Assembly (NCBI GenBank): GCA_018433945.1
Contig: JAHDQF010000017.1
Span: 1-64,000, forward strand
Origin: Proteiniphilum sp.
Lineage (GTDB): Bacteria; Bacteroidota; Bacteroidia; Bacteroidales; Dysgonomonadaceae
Reading direction: 5' to 3'
DNA: 64,000 nt
Shown: positions 27,075 through 36,380 of the stretch, one piece after another
How positions within the stretch are numbered: position 1 is the stretch's first letter
Layout: each line of letters starts with the position of its first letter
The notes under the pieces: model-generated
The model's database searches: none
What the model was told of the DNA's origin: nothing
What the model saw: only the letters and a program-made list of their open reading frames with translations
Translations under genes and position numbers: made by a program

Positions 27075-28409
27075 TCAAGCCGGTTGGGCTGTCTGGTTCA
27101 CTTTCTCCTCCTCTAACGCTTCACTGCTGCTTGTCTCCTCCCGCTCATCATCCCTCTCAACGGTTGACTCCACCGGCTCCTCATTTTTCTTTTTGCCGAT
27201 ACCAAAACGATCGGCACTCAGCATCAGTCCGAAATAGGCACAGGTGATCAGCGTTGAAGTACCCCCGCGACTGATCAACGGTAGCGGCTGTCCGGTTACC
27301 GGGATCAGGTTGACCGCCACCGCCATGTTGATGAAAGCCTGTATCGACAGCATCATGGCGGAGCCCAGCACCAGATACTTGGGGAAGAGCTTCTCCGTTT
27401 TCCGGGCAATCATACCTGCCCGGATCAGGATGATCACATAGAGCATCAGCACAAACAATCCTCCCACCAGTCCCATCTCCTCGATGATGATGGCATAGAT
27501 GAAATCGGAGTATGCCTGTGGCAGGAAGTCGCGCTCGGTACTGTTACCGGGAAAGACCCCCAGCAGCCCTCCGTTGGAGATGGCAATCTTTGCATGTGCC
27601 ACCTGATAGTTCTCGTCGGTGATGGTGAAATATTCCTCTTCTGAAAGTTCATTCCTCGATCCGAAGTGTTCAATACGGTTCTGCCATGTTCCGAGGCGAC
27701 TCAGTGGCCCATCGTCGGTCCAGCTCTCAGGGATCACATTGAGCAACAGGAGAAAGAGCAGGATCACCGCCACACCTGCCCCCGCCACCTTGAGCAGTCG
27801 CATCAGCTTCACGTTGCCGATGAACATCAACAGGTAACAGACGCCAAAGAGCAGAATGGCAGTAGAGAGGTTATCCAGGGCAATGATGCCGGTCACCACG
27901 ATCATCAGACCGATCATCCACTTGAAGAGCAGGGCATCGTTGCTGCCATTCTGTCTGCTCAGCAGAAAAGCGATGGTACCCATCAGCGAGATCTTGGCAA
28001 TCTCCGACGGTTGAATGGTGATTCCCATGAATGAGATCCATCGCTCGGCGCCGTTGACACTGGTACCGATAAAAGGGGTGAGGATCAGCAGCAAAATGGC
28101 GCCCAACAGTACGAAGATAAGCGAGGAGAAATAGCGGTAGGGAATGTTGTGAATCAGCAGAATCACCCCCACCCCGGCAATCAGGAACATGGCATGCCGC
28201 AGCACCGGACCCCAGATGTGCTGCTGGCGGTACACGATGGTGCTGGTGGCACTGAAAATCTCCACCAGTGAGATCACGCAGAGGGCGATAAAGACCGACC
28301 AGATCACTTTGTCACCCTTGAAGATCTTCCGTCCGAAATCGCCCCAGGAGAAACCCTGCTCCTGGAGATCCTCATCCGGGGTATGAAAAGGGTTGTTATT
28401 GTTGTTCAT
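27075..28409 (-). CDS. ftsW: FtsW, septal peptidoglycan polymerase (SEDS family)
   Basis: A 444-residue polytopic membrane protein with about ten spans. SEDS features seen: RYFSSLIFVLLG, NGAERWISFMGITIQPSEIAKIS, DNLSTAILLFGVCYLLMF, and the C-terminal TGQPLPLISRGGTSTLI. With its partner FtsI it polymerises lipid II into septal glycan strands. The N-terminal tail is polar (MNNNNNPFHTPDEDLQEQG) and the C-terminal tail is long and acidic. A 160-bp spacer that contains an octamer repeat array separates it from murD, the only large spacer in this half of the operon. Confidence 0.95.
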   Translation of the reverse strand: MNNNNNPFHTPDEDLQEQGFSWGDFGRKIFKGDKVIWSVFIALCVISLVEIFSATSTIVYRQQHIWGPVLRHAMFLIAGVGVILLIHNIPYRYFSSLIFVLLGAILLLILTPFIGTSVNGAERWISFMGITIQPSEIAKISLMGTIAFLLSRQNGSNDALLFKWMIGLMIVVTGIIALDNLSTAILLFGVCYLLMFIGNVKLMRLLKVAGAGVAVILLFLLLLNVIPESWTDDGPLSRLGTWQNRIEHFGSRNELSEEEYFTITDENYQVAHAKIAISNGGLLGVFPGNSTERDFLPQAYSDFIYAIIIEEMGLVGGLFVLMLYVIILIRAGMIARKTEKLFPKYLVLGSAMMLSIQAFINMAVAVNLIPVTGQPLPLISRGGTSTLITCAYFGLMLSADRFGIGKKKNEEPVESTVERDDEREETSSSEALEEEKVNQTAQPA

Positions 28410-28492
28410 ATTGATCAGTTTTCAGCTGTCAGCAGCGAGCCTTCAGCTTTATTTTCTTATTGTTGTACAAACCACGAACTATTCACTTACAA

Positions 28493-28556
28493 ACTTACCA
28501 ACCTACCAACCTACCAACCTACCAACTTACTAACCTACCAACCTACTAACCTACTA
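28493..28556. repeat. Eight-copy octamer tandem array in the murD-ftsW spacer
   Basis: Eight contiguous 8-bp units of the form ACCTACCA (variants ACTTACCA, ACTTACTA, ACCTACTA) fill 28493-28556. On the mRNA strand the unit reads TGGTAGGT. The array covers much of the noncoding gap between the murD stop (28570) and the ftsW start (28409). No gene or standard regulatory site explains it. Confidence 0.92.
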
Positions 28557-28569
28557 CCCTTGAAAACAT

Positions 28570-29940
28570 TTACAGTTTTCTGACACATTCCCTGAACTGA
28601 TCACCACGATCCTCGTAGTTTTTGAAAAGGTCAAAGCTGGCACAACAGGGAGAAAGCAGTACGGTATCACCCTTTTGGGCCAGGCGGTAAGCGGCATTCA
28701 CAGCTTCTTCCATGGAAGAGGCATCACAGATAGTCTCTACTTTCCCGTCGAAGAATGCGTGCAGCTTGCTGTTGTCGGCACCCAGGAAAATGAGCGCACG
28801 TACTTTGGTGCGCACCAACTCCTCTATCTCGCTGTAATCATTTCCCTTGTCTGTCCCCCCAAGGATCAGTACCGTCCTGGATCGCATGCTCTGCAGGGCA
28901 TACCAGCAGGAGTTCACGTTGGTAGCCTTTGAGTCGTTGATATATTGCACGCCGCGCACGGTAGCCACCTTTTCGAGGCGGTGTGGCACCCCGCGGAAAT
29001 CGGCAAGTGAGCTGCGCAGCTGTTCATCGCTGATATCCATCAGCTTGGCCACGATACCCGAAGCCAGGGAGTTGTAAACATTGTGCATACCCTCAAGGGC
29101 CAGTAGTTCGAGCTCCATATCAAATTGATGTTCTTTGGTGTGAATATACATTTTCCCGTTATCGATATAGCCGGCAGTGGCTGTTGTTTTTTTCTCCCCG
29201 AAAGGGTAGCAGGTAGCTGCCGGTTTCAGTTTCTCAATTTCACGAGTGATGATGGGATCATCGATCCAGTAGATGAAAGCATCCTCCACTTTCTGGTTGC
29301 GAATGATCCGCATCTTGGCATCAACATAGTGCTGCAGCTGGTGATCGTACCGGTCCAGGTGGTCGGGGGTGATATTGAGCAGCACCGCGATATCGGCTTT
29401 GAAATCGTACACCCCCTCCAGCTGAAAGCTACTTAGCTCCAGCACATAGCAATCGTAGTTCTCTTCAGCCACCTGGCGGGCGAAGCTCTTGCCAATGTTG
29501 CCAGCCAGTCCCACATTGAGCCCTGCAGAGCGTAGAATATGCCAGATCAGGCTGCTGGTGGTGGTTTTGCCATTGCTGCCGGTGATGCAGATCATCTTCG
29601 CATTGGTGTACCTGCCGGCAAACTCGATCTCGGATATCACCCTGATTCCCTTTGCCAGCACCTTCTGCATCAGTGGTGTGCTGTAGGGTATCCCGGGGCT
29701 CTTTACGATCTCATCGGCTTGCAGCACCCGCTCCTCGGTATGTCCTCCCTCTTCAAAAGCGATCTGGCGACTGCAAAGCGTCTCCCGGTGGTCAGCCCTG
29801 AGCGTTCCACTATCGGAGAGAAACACCTCCAATCCTTTCTGTTGTGCCAGGATGGCCGTACCCACCCCGCTTTCTCCGCCACCCAGTATCACCAGTCGTT
29901 CACCTTTCATCCTGCACGCCATTTTGTTCGTTAAAAACAT
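28570..29940 (-). CDS. murD: UDP-N-acetylmuramoylalanine--D-glutamate ligase
   Basis: About 446-456 residues of the MurD ligase that adds D-Glu to UDP-MurNAc-L-Ala. The N-terminal GGGESGVGTAILAQQKG nucleotide-binding fold, the ATP loop CITGSNGKTTTSSL, the VLELSSFQLEG motif, ITPDHLDRYD, and the C-terminal NDSKATNVNSCWYAL are diagnostic. The likely start is MKGERLVILGG at 29910, since the ten residues before it precede the usual family start. The mraY stop lies 5 bp before the first ATG. Confidence 0.95.
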   Translation of the reverse strand: MFLTNKMACRMKGERLVILGGGESGVGTAILAQQKGLEVFLSDSGTLRADHRETLCSRQIAFEEGGHTEERVLQADEIVKSPGIPYSTPLMQKVLAKGIRVISEIEFAGRYTNAKMICITGSNGKTTTSSLIWHILRSAGLNVGLAGNIGKSFARQVAEENYDCYVLELSSFQLEGVYDFKADIAVLLNITPDHLDRYDHQLQHYVDAKMRIIRNQKVEDAFIYWIDDPIITREIEKLKPAATCYPFGEKKTTATAGYIDNGKMYIHTKEHQFDMELELLALEGMHNVYNSLASGIVAKLMDISDEQLRSSLADFRGVPHRLEKVATVRGVQYINDSKATNVNSCWYALQSMRSRTVLILGGTDKGNDYSEIEELVRTKVRALIFLGADNSKLHAFFDGKVETICDASSMEEAVNAAYRLAQKGDTVLLSPCCASFDLFKNYEDRGDQFRECVRKL

Positions 29941-29945
29941 GCTCC

Positions 29946-31205
29946 TTATCTCATTTTCAGCGTGGCCACTGCCAGCACTGCCAGGATCATCTCAACCAGC
30001 CAGAAGCGGCTCACGATCTTAGGTTCCGCCAGCGGTACAATTGGCCGCTGGAAGTAGGCATCGATGCTGCCGTCACCCGGCTTCTGAAAATGGTGGTGCA
30101 GCGGTGTCATCTTGAAGATACGTTTGCCCACACCATATTTCTTCCTGGTATATTTGAAGTAGGAGACCTGTATGATTACCGAGAGCGCCTCCACAAAAAA
30201 GACACCGCATAGGATGGGCAGCAGCAGCTCCTTGTGGATCAGCACAGCAAAGACGCCGATGATGCCACCCAGGGTGAGGCTGCCGGTGTCGCCCATGAAT
30301 ACCTGTGCCGGATAGGCGTTGTACCAGAGAAATCCGACACATGCGCCCACGAAGGCAGAGGCGAACACCATCAACTCATCACTTCCGGGGATGTGCATGA
30401 TGTTGAGGTAAGAGGCAAAATCGACCCGTCCTGAAACGTAAGCCAGGATACCGAGGGCCACGCCAATGATAGCCGAGGAGCCGGAGGTGAGGCCATCGAG
30501 GCCGTCGGTCAGGTTGGCGCTGTTGGAGACGGCGGTGACAATCAGGATCACCATCAGGATGAAGACCACCCATACCGCTTTATCGGCATAATCGCCCATC
30601 CAGCTCACCAGCCAGCGGTATTCGAAGTTGTTGTTCTTCATAAATGGGATGGTGGTGCTGGTAGTCTTTACATCTTCAGTCTGGTAGGTCACCTCTTCTA
30701 TCACGTTGTTGACCCGTACCTCCATATTCTGGCGCACCACCGCGTCGGGACTGAAGTAGAGGGTGAGCCCCACGATCAACCCCAAACCAATCTGCGCCAC
30801 TATCTTGAACTTGCCTTTCAGTCCCTCTTTATCTTTTTTAAACACCTTGATGTAATCGTCGGCGAAACCCAGCAGACCCAGCCAGAGGGTGCTCACCAGC
30901 ATCAGGATAATGTAAGTATTTTCCAGCTTGCCGAAGAGCAGGGTAGAGACCAGGATGGAGAAGATGATAATCACCCCTCCCATGGTGGGGGTGCCTCGTT
31001 TGCTGTACTGCCCCTCCAGGTCGAGGTTGCGGATGGTCTCCCCGATCTGCATCCGTTGAAGTCTGTCGATGATCTTTTTGCCCACGACGATCCCGATGAG
31101 CAGAGAGAAGATGACAGCCATTGCCGATCGGAACATCACATACTGAAACATGCCCGCGCCGGGAACATTCAGCGTATCCAGATAATCAAAAAGATAGTAG
31201 AGCAT
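29946..31205 (-). CDS. mraY: Phospho-N-acetylmuramoyl-pentapeptide transferase
   Basis: A 419-residue integral membrane enzyme that makes lipid I by moving phospho-MurNAc-pentapeptide to undecaprenyl phosphate. Seen: SKRGTPTMGGVI, the catalytic aspartates in LLGFADDYIKVFKKDKEG, NLTDGLDGLTSG, MGDTGSLTLGG and the terminal FKMTPLHHHFQK motif. It is longer than the roughly 360 residues of E. coli MraY because of an insertion in the periplasmic region after QIGLGLIVGLTLYF (about residues 155-205), a Bacteroidetes trait. Confidence 0.96.
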   Translation of the reverse strand: MLYYLFDYLDTLNVPGAGMFQYVMFRSAMAVIFSLLIGIVVGKKIIDRLQRMQIGETIRNLDLEGQYSKRGTPTMGGVIIIFSILVSTLLFGKLENTYIILMLVSTLWLGLLGFADDYIKVFKKDKEGLKGKFKIVAQIGLGLIVGLTLYFSPDAVVRQNMEVRVNNVIEEVTYQTEDVKTTSTTIPFMKNNNFEYRWLVSWMGDYADKAVWVVFILMVILIVTAVSNSANLTDGLDGLTSGSSAIIGVALGILAYVSGRVDFASYLNIMHIPGSDELMVFASAFVGACVGFLWYNAYPAQVFMGDTGSLTLGGIIGVFAVLIHKELLLPILCGVFFVEALSVIIQVSYFKYTRKKYGVGKRIFKMTPLHHHFQKPGDGSIDAYFQRPIVPLAEPKIVSRFWLVEMILAVLAVATLKMR

Positions 31206-31223
31206 AAGATTTTGTTTATGTTG

Positions 31224-32690
31224 TTACGGATTGCGGTGTGAAGCGAAAATCTTCTCTACCTCCTCCCGGTCGTCGAAGTGATATTTCACCCCTTTTATCT
31301 CCTGATAATCCTCATGCCCCTTGCCGGCAATAAGGATCACATCACCCTCTTTGGCCAGGGCACAGGCCGTCTTGATTGCTTCGCGCCGGTCCACGATGGT
31401 GAGCGCAGCCTGCCGTTGTTCCCCGGTGAGACCCTCTGTCATTTCCCGCAGGATCTCTTCCGGCTCCTCAAACCGTGGGTTATCGGAGGTGAGCAGCACG
31501 CTGTCGCTTCGCTCTGCGGCCTCACGTGCCATGATGGGACGCTTGGTACGGTCGCGGTTGCCACCGCAGCCCACCACTGTGATGATCCGCCCCCGGTTGC
31601 CGAGTACCTCCTGGATGGTTTTCAACACGTTCGACAAGGCATCGGGTGTATGGGCATAATCAACAATGGCGGTGTATCCCTTCGGTGAGCGAAATGTCTG
31701 AAAGCGGCCGGCGACAGGCTGCAGCAGGGAGAGCTCACGAAGCACCTCCTCCTCGTTCAATCCCAGCAGGATTGCAGCTCCATAAACCGCCAGCAGGTTA
31801 TAGACATTGAAGACACCCACAAACTGCACCACCAGTTCCCGGCCATTGATCTCGATATCGGTGCCATCGAAATGTTTCTCAAAGATGCGTGCTTTGAAAT
31901 CGGCCATCCCTTTCACTGAGTAGCTCTTTTTCACAGCACGACAGTTTTGCAGCATCACCAACCCATTCTTATCGTCTATGTTGGTCAGGGCAAAGGCCTC
32001 CTCGGGCAGGTTGTCGAAGAAGAGCTTCTTCACATTGCGATACTCCAGCATGTTCTTGTGGTAGTCCAGGTGATCCTGAGTGAGGTTGGTGAAGATACCG
32101 CCGGAGAAATGAAGCGCTTCAATTCGCTTCTGATGGATGGCATGTGAGCTCACCTCCATGAACGCGTATGCGCAGCCGGCATCCACCATTCGCCGCAGCA
32201 ACGCGTTCAGCGTAAGCGAATCGGGTGTAGTGTGTGTGGTAGGATGCTTCTCCCCGTTTACATAGTTGGCTACGGTAGAGATGAGTCCGGCAGCATATCC
32301 CTGGTTACGAAAGAGCTGCCAGAGAAGGGTGGCGATGGTGGTCTTTCCGTTGGTACCGGTCACCCCTACCAGCCTGAGCTGTCGCGACGGATGACCGTAC
32401 CAGGTATCGGCAATATGTGCCAGTGCTACGGCACTGTTCTCCACCTGCACATAAGTCACCCGTGAGAAATACTCCTCGATCATCGGCTTGTCGTACACCA
32501 CCACGACAGCTCCCTGTTCGATAGCCTTACCGATGTAGGCATGACCGTCGGTGCAGATTCCTTCCACTGCAACAAAGAGTGCTCCCGGCTCCACACGACG
32601 TGAGTCGGAAGTGACGGTGGTGATCTCTGCCGCTTCGTTGCCACGAATGGAAACGATCCTGCATGATTCAATCAGTGTGGTGAGTCTCAT
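31224..32690 (-). CDS. murE: UDP-N-acetylmuramoyl-tripeptide synthetase MurE (meso-DAP type)
   Basis: A 488-residue Mur ligase adding the third stem-peptide residue. [18 protein letters not shown] is the UDP-MurNAc site, [17 protein letters not shown] the ATP loop, [13 protein letters not shown] and [14 protein letters not shown] the central motifs. The [10 protein letters not shown] sequence carries the DNPR box that marks meso-diaminopimelate specificity, so the peptidoglycan is predicted to be DAP-type. It sits between ftsI and mraY with 9-18 bp gaps. A murF gene does not follow, unlike the E. coli order. Confidence 0.96.
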   Translation of the reverse strand: MRLTTLIESCRIVSIRGNEAAEITTVTSDSRRVEPGALFVAVEGICTDGHAYIGKAIEQGAVVVVYDKPMIEEYFSRVTYVQVENSAVALAHIADTWYGHPSRQLRLVGVTGTNGKTTIATLLWQLFRNQGYAAGLISTVANYVNGEKHPTTHTTPDSLTLNALLRRMVDAGCAYAFMEVSSHAIHQKRIEALHFSGGIFTNLTQDHLDYHKNMLEYRNVKKLFFDNLPEEAFALTNIDDKNGLVMLQNCRAVKKSYSVKGMADFKARIFEKHFDGTDIEINGRELVVQFVGVFNVYNLLAVYGAAILLGLNEEEVLRELSLLQPVAGRFQTFRSPKGYTAIVDYAHTPDALSNVLKTIQEVLGNRGRIITVVGCGGNRDRTKRPIMAREAAERSDSVLLTSDNPRFEEPEEILREMTEGLTGEQRQAALTIVDRREAIKTACALAKEGDVILIAGKGHEDYQEIKGVKYHFDDREEVEKIFASHRNP

Positions 32691-32699
32691 ATCTTCCGT

Positions 32700-34907
32700 T
32701 TATTTTAATGTGATTGCGATTGTTCGCCCTTTCACCAGCCTGCTGCCGGGTGAGATCGATTGCGATACCACCCTGCCGGCACCGTTCAGCTGCACCCTCA
32801 ACCCTGCCTCTTCAAGCAGGTAAAGGGCATCACGGGCTCCCATGCCATGCACATCGGGCACCAGCGAGCCGTTCAATGAAAGGGGCTGCGGTATGTAAGC
32901 GTTACGATCTTCTACCACCTTCACCCATTCCGAGGGCTCTTCCGTCTCACCGGCAGGCAATCCCAGAAGTGTAAGCATCTTTCGGCAGTGGGTCCAGTTC
33001 CCGTTTTTGAGGGGCGGTTCCTTGCTGAGCAGTGAGTCCACGGGACAATCCTCTACGGTGAGCTGTACCTTCCGGATGTAGGTCTGCTCAGCAATTTTTT
33101 TAAAGACCATACCGGCCATCCCGCCGCCAGAGGGGACACCCCTGGGTTTGCGTATCCCCACGAAGATGGTGTACAGGGGTTCATCTGCAGGGAAATAGCC
33201 GCAGAAAGAGACATAATAGCCACCATAACCTCCACCTGAGGCGATCTGAGCCGTGCCGGTCTTACCGGCCATCGGGAAATAGTCGGAAGCCACCACCCTG
33301 GCTGTACCCTCTTCGATCACGCCCACCAGCATTTCATGTATCTGCTGCAGGGTGGTCTCCTTGCAGATCATCGGGTTCACCACCTCTGCCTTCATCTCTT
33401 TCAGCACTTTTCCATCTTTCACCAACTGCTTCGCGATGAAAGGCTTGATCATCCTTCCGTTGTTTGCAATGGCATTGTAGAACATCAACAGGTAGATGGG
33501 TGGCACCTGTACCTCATAACCGAACGACATCCAGGGAAGGGTTGTTTTGGACCAGTAGTTGTTCTTGTCGTCCGGAAAACGGATGGAGGAGGTGCCTTCG
33601 ATCCCCTTGAGAGGGACATCCCATTGCAGTTGTTTTCGCAGTCCGATGCGGTCGATCCCCTCTACAAACTTCTTCGGGTTATTCTCATATCCTTTCAGGG
33701 CAATCTTGCTCATCACCACGTTCGATGAAATAGCCAGCCCTTCGGCAACAGTGAAATAACCACGATCCTGTCCGCGCCGCCAGTAGTGATCTCTCACCCA
33801 ACGGCGGTTGTATTGGAACAATCCGTTGCCCACATGGAATGAGTCGGTGGGGGTGACCACACCATCGTCGAGCGCCACCATCACGGTCACCGTCTTGAAA
33901 GTGGACCCCGGTTCATTCATATAGGAGAATGCGTTAGGGTTTCCCTCGGCATAGTCACCGTTACTCATCCGGTCCAGATTGGCTATCCCCTTAATTTCCC
34001 CGGTCTTGACCTCCATGATAATGGCGGTGCCCGACTCGGCCTCAGTCTCCAACAGCTTTTCCCGGAGTGCCCGCTCGGTGATATCCTGTATCTCCGCATC
34101 GAGGGTGGTAACAAGATCCCACCCAGCCACGGCTGGTTTCTCAACCACATCCATCCACTTACCCTGTATCTTCTGGCGGAACTTCACACCTGGTACCCCC
34201 CGCAGCAACGAGTCATATTTCAGTTCGAGACCGCTGGCACCTCCCTTATCGAGATCCTTGAAAACGCTCCCCACCGTACGGGTGGCCAGGTTGCCAAACG
34301 GTTTCTTGCGTGCATTGCGCTCCTCGGCGATCAAACCGCTGCGGTTGGAGCGCTGGTTCCAGAAAGGAAAGGTACGTATCTCCTTGAGGTCAACATAGGA
34401 GATGTCGTGGCGCAAAATCTTCACGTAGCGGGAGCGGATGGGCACCCGTTTGTCGATCCCCCGCTCACGGTTCTCCCGTATCTGGCGCTGCTCCTCCTCA
34501 CGCATCTTCCAGCCATTCAGGATCACACGCTTATACTGTGCAGCGGTACGGTCGGGGAACTTAGTTGCCAGGGCATGGGAGAGCTCGCCCACATATTTGT
34601 AGAGTGTATCTTTCTCCATTCCGTCGGCCCAGAAATCCATGTATATGCTGTAAAGTGGTTCAGTTGTAGCCAGCAGCCTGCCATCGTAGGTATAGATGCT
34701 GCCTCGCTCGGGCAGGATCACCCGGTCACGGATCACTGTCTCTTTCTCGCCCACCTCCCGCCATTTCCTGCCTTCAGAGCTAAACGCGAGTCTGCCTGCA
34801 GTGAAGATGATCATCACGGCAAACAACATCAAAAGGGTGACGATCACGCCGTAGCGGGCCAGCAACACCTTTTCCGTTTTTTTGTTTTGCTCTTGCTTCT
34901 CGTTCAT
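32700..34907 (-). CDS. ftsI: Class B penicillin-binding protein FtsI/PBP3 with C-terminal PASTA domain
   Basis: A 735-residue septal transpeptidase. One N-terminal membrane anchor (about 15-38) is followed by the PBP dimerisation domain, then the transpeptidase domain with active-site Ser335 in EPGSTFKTV, the SSN motif in GLAISSNVVMSK, and KTGTAQ with Lys near 549. The last 65 residues (LNGSLVPDVHGMGARDALYLLEEAGLRVQLNG...) form a PASTA domain, a lipid II/muropeptide-sensing module. It crosslinks septal peptidoglycan with FtsW. Its start lies 12 bp after the ftsL stop, in line with coupled expression. Confidence 0.95.
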   Translation of the reverse strand: MNEKQEQNKKTEKVLLARYGVIVTLLMLFAVMIIFTAGRLAFSSEGRKWREVGEKETVIRDRVILPERGSIYTYDGRLLATTEPLYSIYMDFWADGMEKDTLYKYVGELSHALATKFPDRTAAQYKRVILNGWKMREEEQRQIRENRERGIDKRVPIRSRYVKILRHDISYVDLKEIRTFPFWNQRSNRSGLIAEERNARKKPFGNLATRTVGSVFKDLDKGGASGLELKYDSLLRGVPGVKFRQKIQGKWMDVVEKPAVAGWDLVTTLDAEIQDITERALREKLLETEAESGTAIIMEVKTGEIKGIANLDRMSNGDYAEGNPNAFSYMNEPGSTFKTVTVMVALDDGVVTPTDSFHVGNGLFQYNRRWVRDHYWRRGQDRGYFTVAEGLAISSNVVMSKIALKGYENNPKKFVEGIDRIGLRKQLQWDVPLKGIEGTSSIRFPDDKNNYWSKTTLPWMSFGYEVQVPPIYLLMFYNAIANNGRMIKPFIAKQLVKDGKVLKEMKAEVVNPMICKETTLQQIHEMLVGVIEEGTARVVASDYFPMAGKTGTAQIASGGGYGGYYVSFCGYFPADEPLYTIFVGIRKPRGVPSGGGMAGMVFKKIAEQTYIRKVQLTVEDCPVDSLLSKEPPLKNGNWTHCRKMLTLLGLPAGETEEPSEWVKVVEDRNAYIPQPLSLNGSLVPDVHGMGARDALYLLEEAGLRVQLNGAGRVVSQSISPGSRLVKGRTIAITLK

Positions 34908-34919
34908 CGTCTCAATTGA

Positions 34920-35252
34920 CTATTTACCGATATGATAGACCGGCTCGTTCGTCCCTTTCAGCTCCAGACCCGCCTCTTCCACACGACGCTCAATCTCACC
35001 CTGGCGACTGGCTTCGGTAAGCGCAGATGAGATGGTGAGCGATTCGTAGCGGGCATCTTTCAACACCCGCTCAAGACGCTCAATCTCAGACATCTTCTGC
35101 AAGACAGTGTACCTGTGGCTGATAAAGAGAAACATGATCAATACGACAACCAGTATAAACCGCATGTTCCGGAGGAAGAAATTCTCAGTGAGAACACTTC
35201 CTCCAAAAACATGGACAAACGATTTACGGATGTTATCGAACTTCAGTTTCAT
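34920..35252 (-). CDS. ftsL: FtsL-like cell division protein
   Basis: A 110-residue bitopic protein with a cytoplasmic N-terminus, one membrane span (about 29-46, RFILVVVLIMFLFISHRY) and a coiled-coil with a Leu/Ile heptad pattern (about 50-95), ending in LELKGTNEPVYHIGK. This matches the FtsL-like family of Bacteroidetes. FtsL with FtsB/FtsQ activates FtsW-FtsI. The position immediately before ftsI supports the name. A heptamer repeat array occupies its leader. Confidence 0.85.
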   Translation of the reverse strand: MKLKFDNIRKSFVHVFGGSVLTENFFLRNMRFILVVVLIMFLFISHRYTVLQKMSEIERLERVLKDARYESLTISSALTEASRQGEIERRVEEAGLELKGTNEPVYHIGK

Positions 35253-35266
35253 CTTTTTTAGTTTTT

Positions 35267-35371
35267 AGCTTTTAGCTTTTAGTTTTAAGCTTTTAGCTTT
35301 TAGCTTTTAGCTTACGGCTTATTGCTTATCACTTACAGCTTATTGCTTACAGCTTATCGCTTGCAGCTTAC
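35267..35371. repeat. Fifteen-copy heptamer tandem array between rsmH and ftsL
   Basis: Fifteen consecutive 7-bp units fill 35267-35371: the first six are AGCTTTT-like and the rest are decayed forms such as AGCTTAC, TGCTTAT and AGCTTAT, all in one unbroken register. The array ends on the rsmH stop codon (35368-35370) and begins 15 bp from the ftsL start, so it makes up practically the whole intergenic spacer. Confidence 0.93.
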
Positions 35372-36288
35372 CGCTTTTTTGCAATACTTAGTTTTGCGCT
35401 TCTGGCGCGGGGATTCCTTCGTTGCTCCTCTACAGAGGGAACGATCACCTTGCGGTTCACCAGTTCAAAAGGGGTCTCCACATTGCCGTAAAAATCTCTC
35501 ACCAGTTTGCCCTCAAAGTTGCCACTCCGAAAAAAATTCTTCACCAGCCGATCCTCCAGCGAATGGTAAGAGATCACACTGATGCGGCCACCCGGCTTCA
35601 GCATCTCGAGCGAGCGGAGCAACATCTCCCTCAGGGCATCCATCTCGCCGTTCACCTCAATGCGCAAGGCCTGAAAAGCTTGCGCCAGCACTTTCTTCTC
35701 CCTATCCCTGCCGGTGAAGGGCTGCAGAATGGAAAGCAACTGTCCGGTGGTTGTGATCCGGTCAGTTTCGCGGGCAGCAAGAATTGCAGCCGCGATGCTT
35801 CGCGCGTTTCTCAGCTCCCCATAGTGGTAGAAAATATCGGAGAGTTGCTCTGCTGTGTAGCTGTTCAGAATATCAGCCGCACTCTTTCTTGCGCTGCGGT
35901 TCATGCGCATATCAAGATCTCCCTCAAAGCGAAATGAGAAGCCTCGTTCCGAATCATCAAAATGGTGCGAGGAGACCCCCAGGTCGGCCAGCACACCATC
36001 CACCGCTTCAACACCGAAATAACGGAGGAAATTCTTCATATAGCGGAAGTTGCTTCTGATCAGCATAAAACGGGGATCGGCAAGTGCATTTTGTGCGGCA
36101 TCCTCATCCTGATCAAAGGCGATCAAACGTCCGTCTGGCCCTAAACGATTTAGCATTTCACGCGAATGTCCTCCGCCACCAAAGGTGACATCCAGATAGA
36201 TCCCCGAGGGAGCGATCTGCAACCCATCTACGCTCTCTGCCAGCAGCGCCGGTGTATGATATGCTTCTGCCTCTATGTTATTTGACAT
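35368..36288 (-). CDS. rsmH: 16S rRNA (cytosine(1402)-N4)-methyltransferase
   Basis: A 306-residue RsmH/MraW that methylates N4 of C1402 in the ribosomal P site. Seen: YHTPALLAESVDGL, the SAM-binding DVTFGGGGHSREML, GVLADLGVSSHHFDDSERGFSFR and the C-terminal SYHSLEDRLVKNFF motif. Notably the window also holds rsmI, which adds the 2'-O-methyl to the same nucleotide. It is the second gene of the dcw cluster, 83 bp after mraZ. Confidence 0.96.
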   Translation of the reverse strand: MSNNIEAEAYHTPALLAESVDGLQIAPSGIYLDVTFGGGGHSREMLNRLGPDGRLIAFDQDEDAAQNALADPRFMLIRSNFRYMKNFLRYFGVEAVDGVLADLGVSSHHFDDSERGFSFRFEGDLDMRMNRSARKSAADILNSYTAEQLSDIFYHYGELRNARSIAAAILAARETDRITTTGQLLSILQPFTGRDREKKVLAQAFQALRIEVNGEMDALREMLLRSLEMLKPGGRISVISYHSLEDRLVKNFFRSGNFEGKLVRDFYGNVETPFELVNRKVIVPSVEEQRRNPRARSAKLSIAKKR

Positions 36289-36363
36289 CCTCTCTATGTG
36301 ATGTTAGCCAATCACAAATCCATCTTATCCGCAGGATGAGCAAACACCCTGCCCTCACCCCGA

Positions 36364-36380
36364 AACCCCTGTCAGGGGTT
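36364..36380. repeat. 17-bp palindromic stem-loop over the mraZ stop codon
   Basis: AACCCCTG and CAGGGGTT flank a single central base at 36364-36380, a perfect inverted repeat that includes the mraZ stop (36372-36374). On the mRNA it could form a GC-rich hairpin with a small loop. There is no T-run, so it is not an intrinsic terminator; partial attenuation or mRNA end protection between mraZ and rsmH is possible. Confidence 0.6.

Noticed and set aside
28493..28556. CRISPR-like array
   Set aside because: Units are 8 bp without unique spacers; it is a simple tandem repeat.
35267..35371. Attachment site or mobile-element remnant in the rsmH-ftsL spacer
   Set aside because: The 7-bp periodicity with gradual drift fits slippage; there are no terminal repeats, integrase or transposase.
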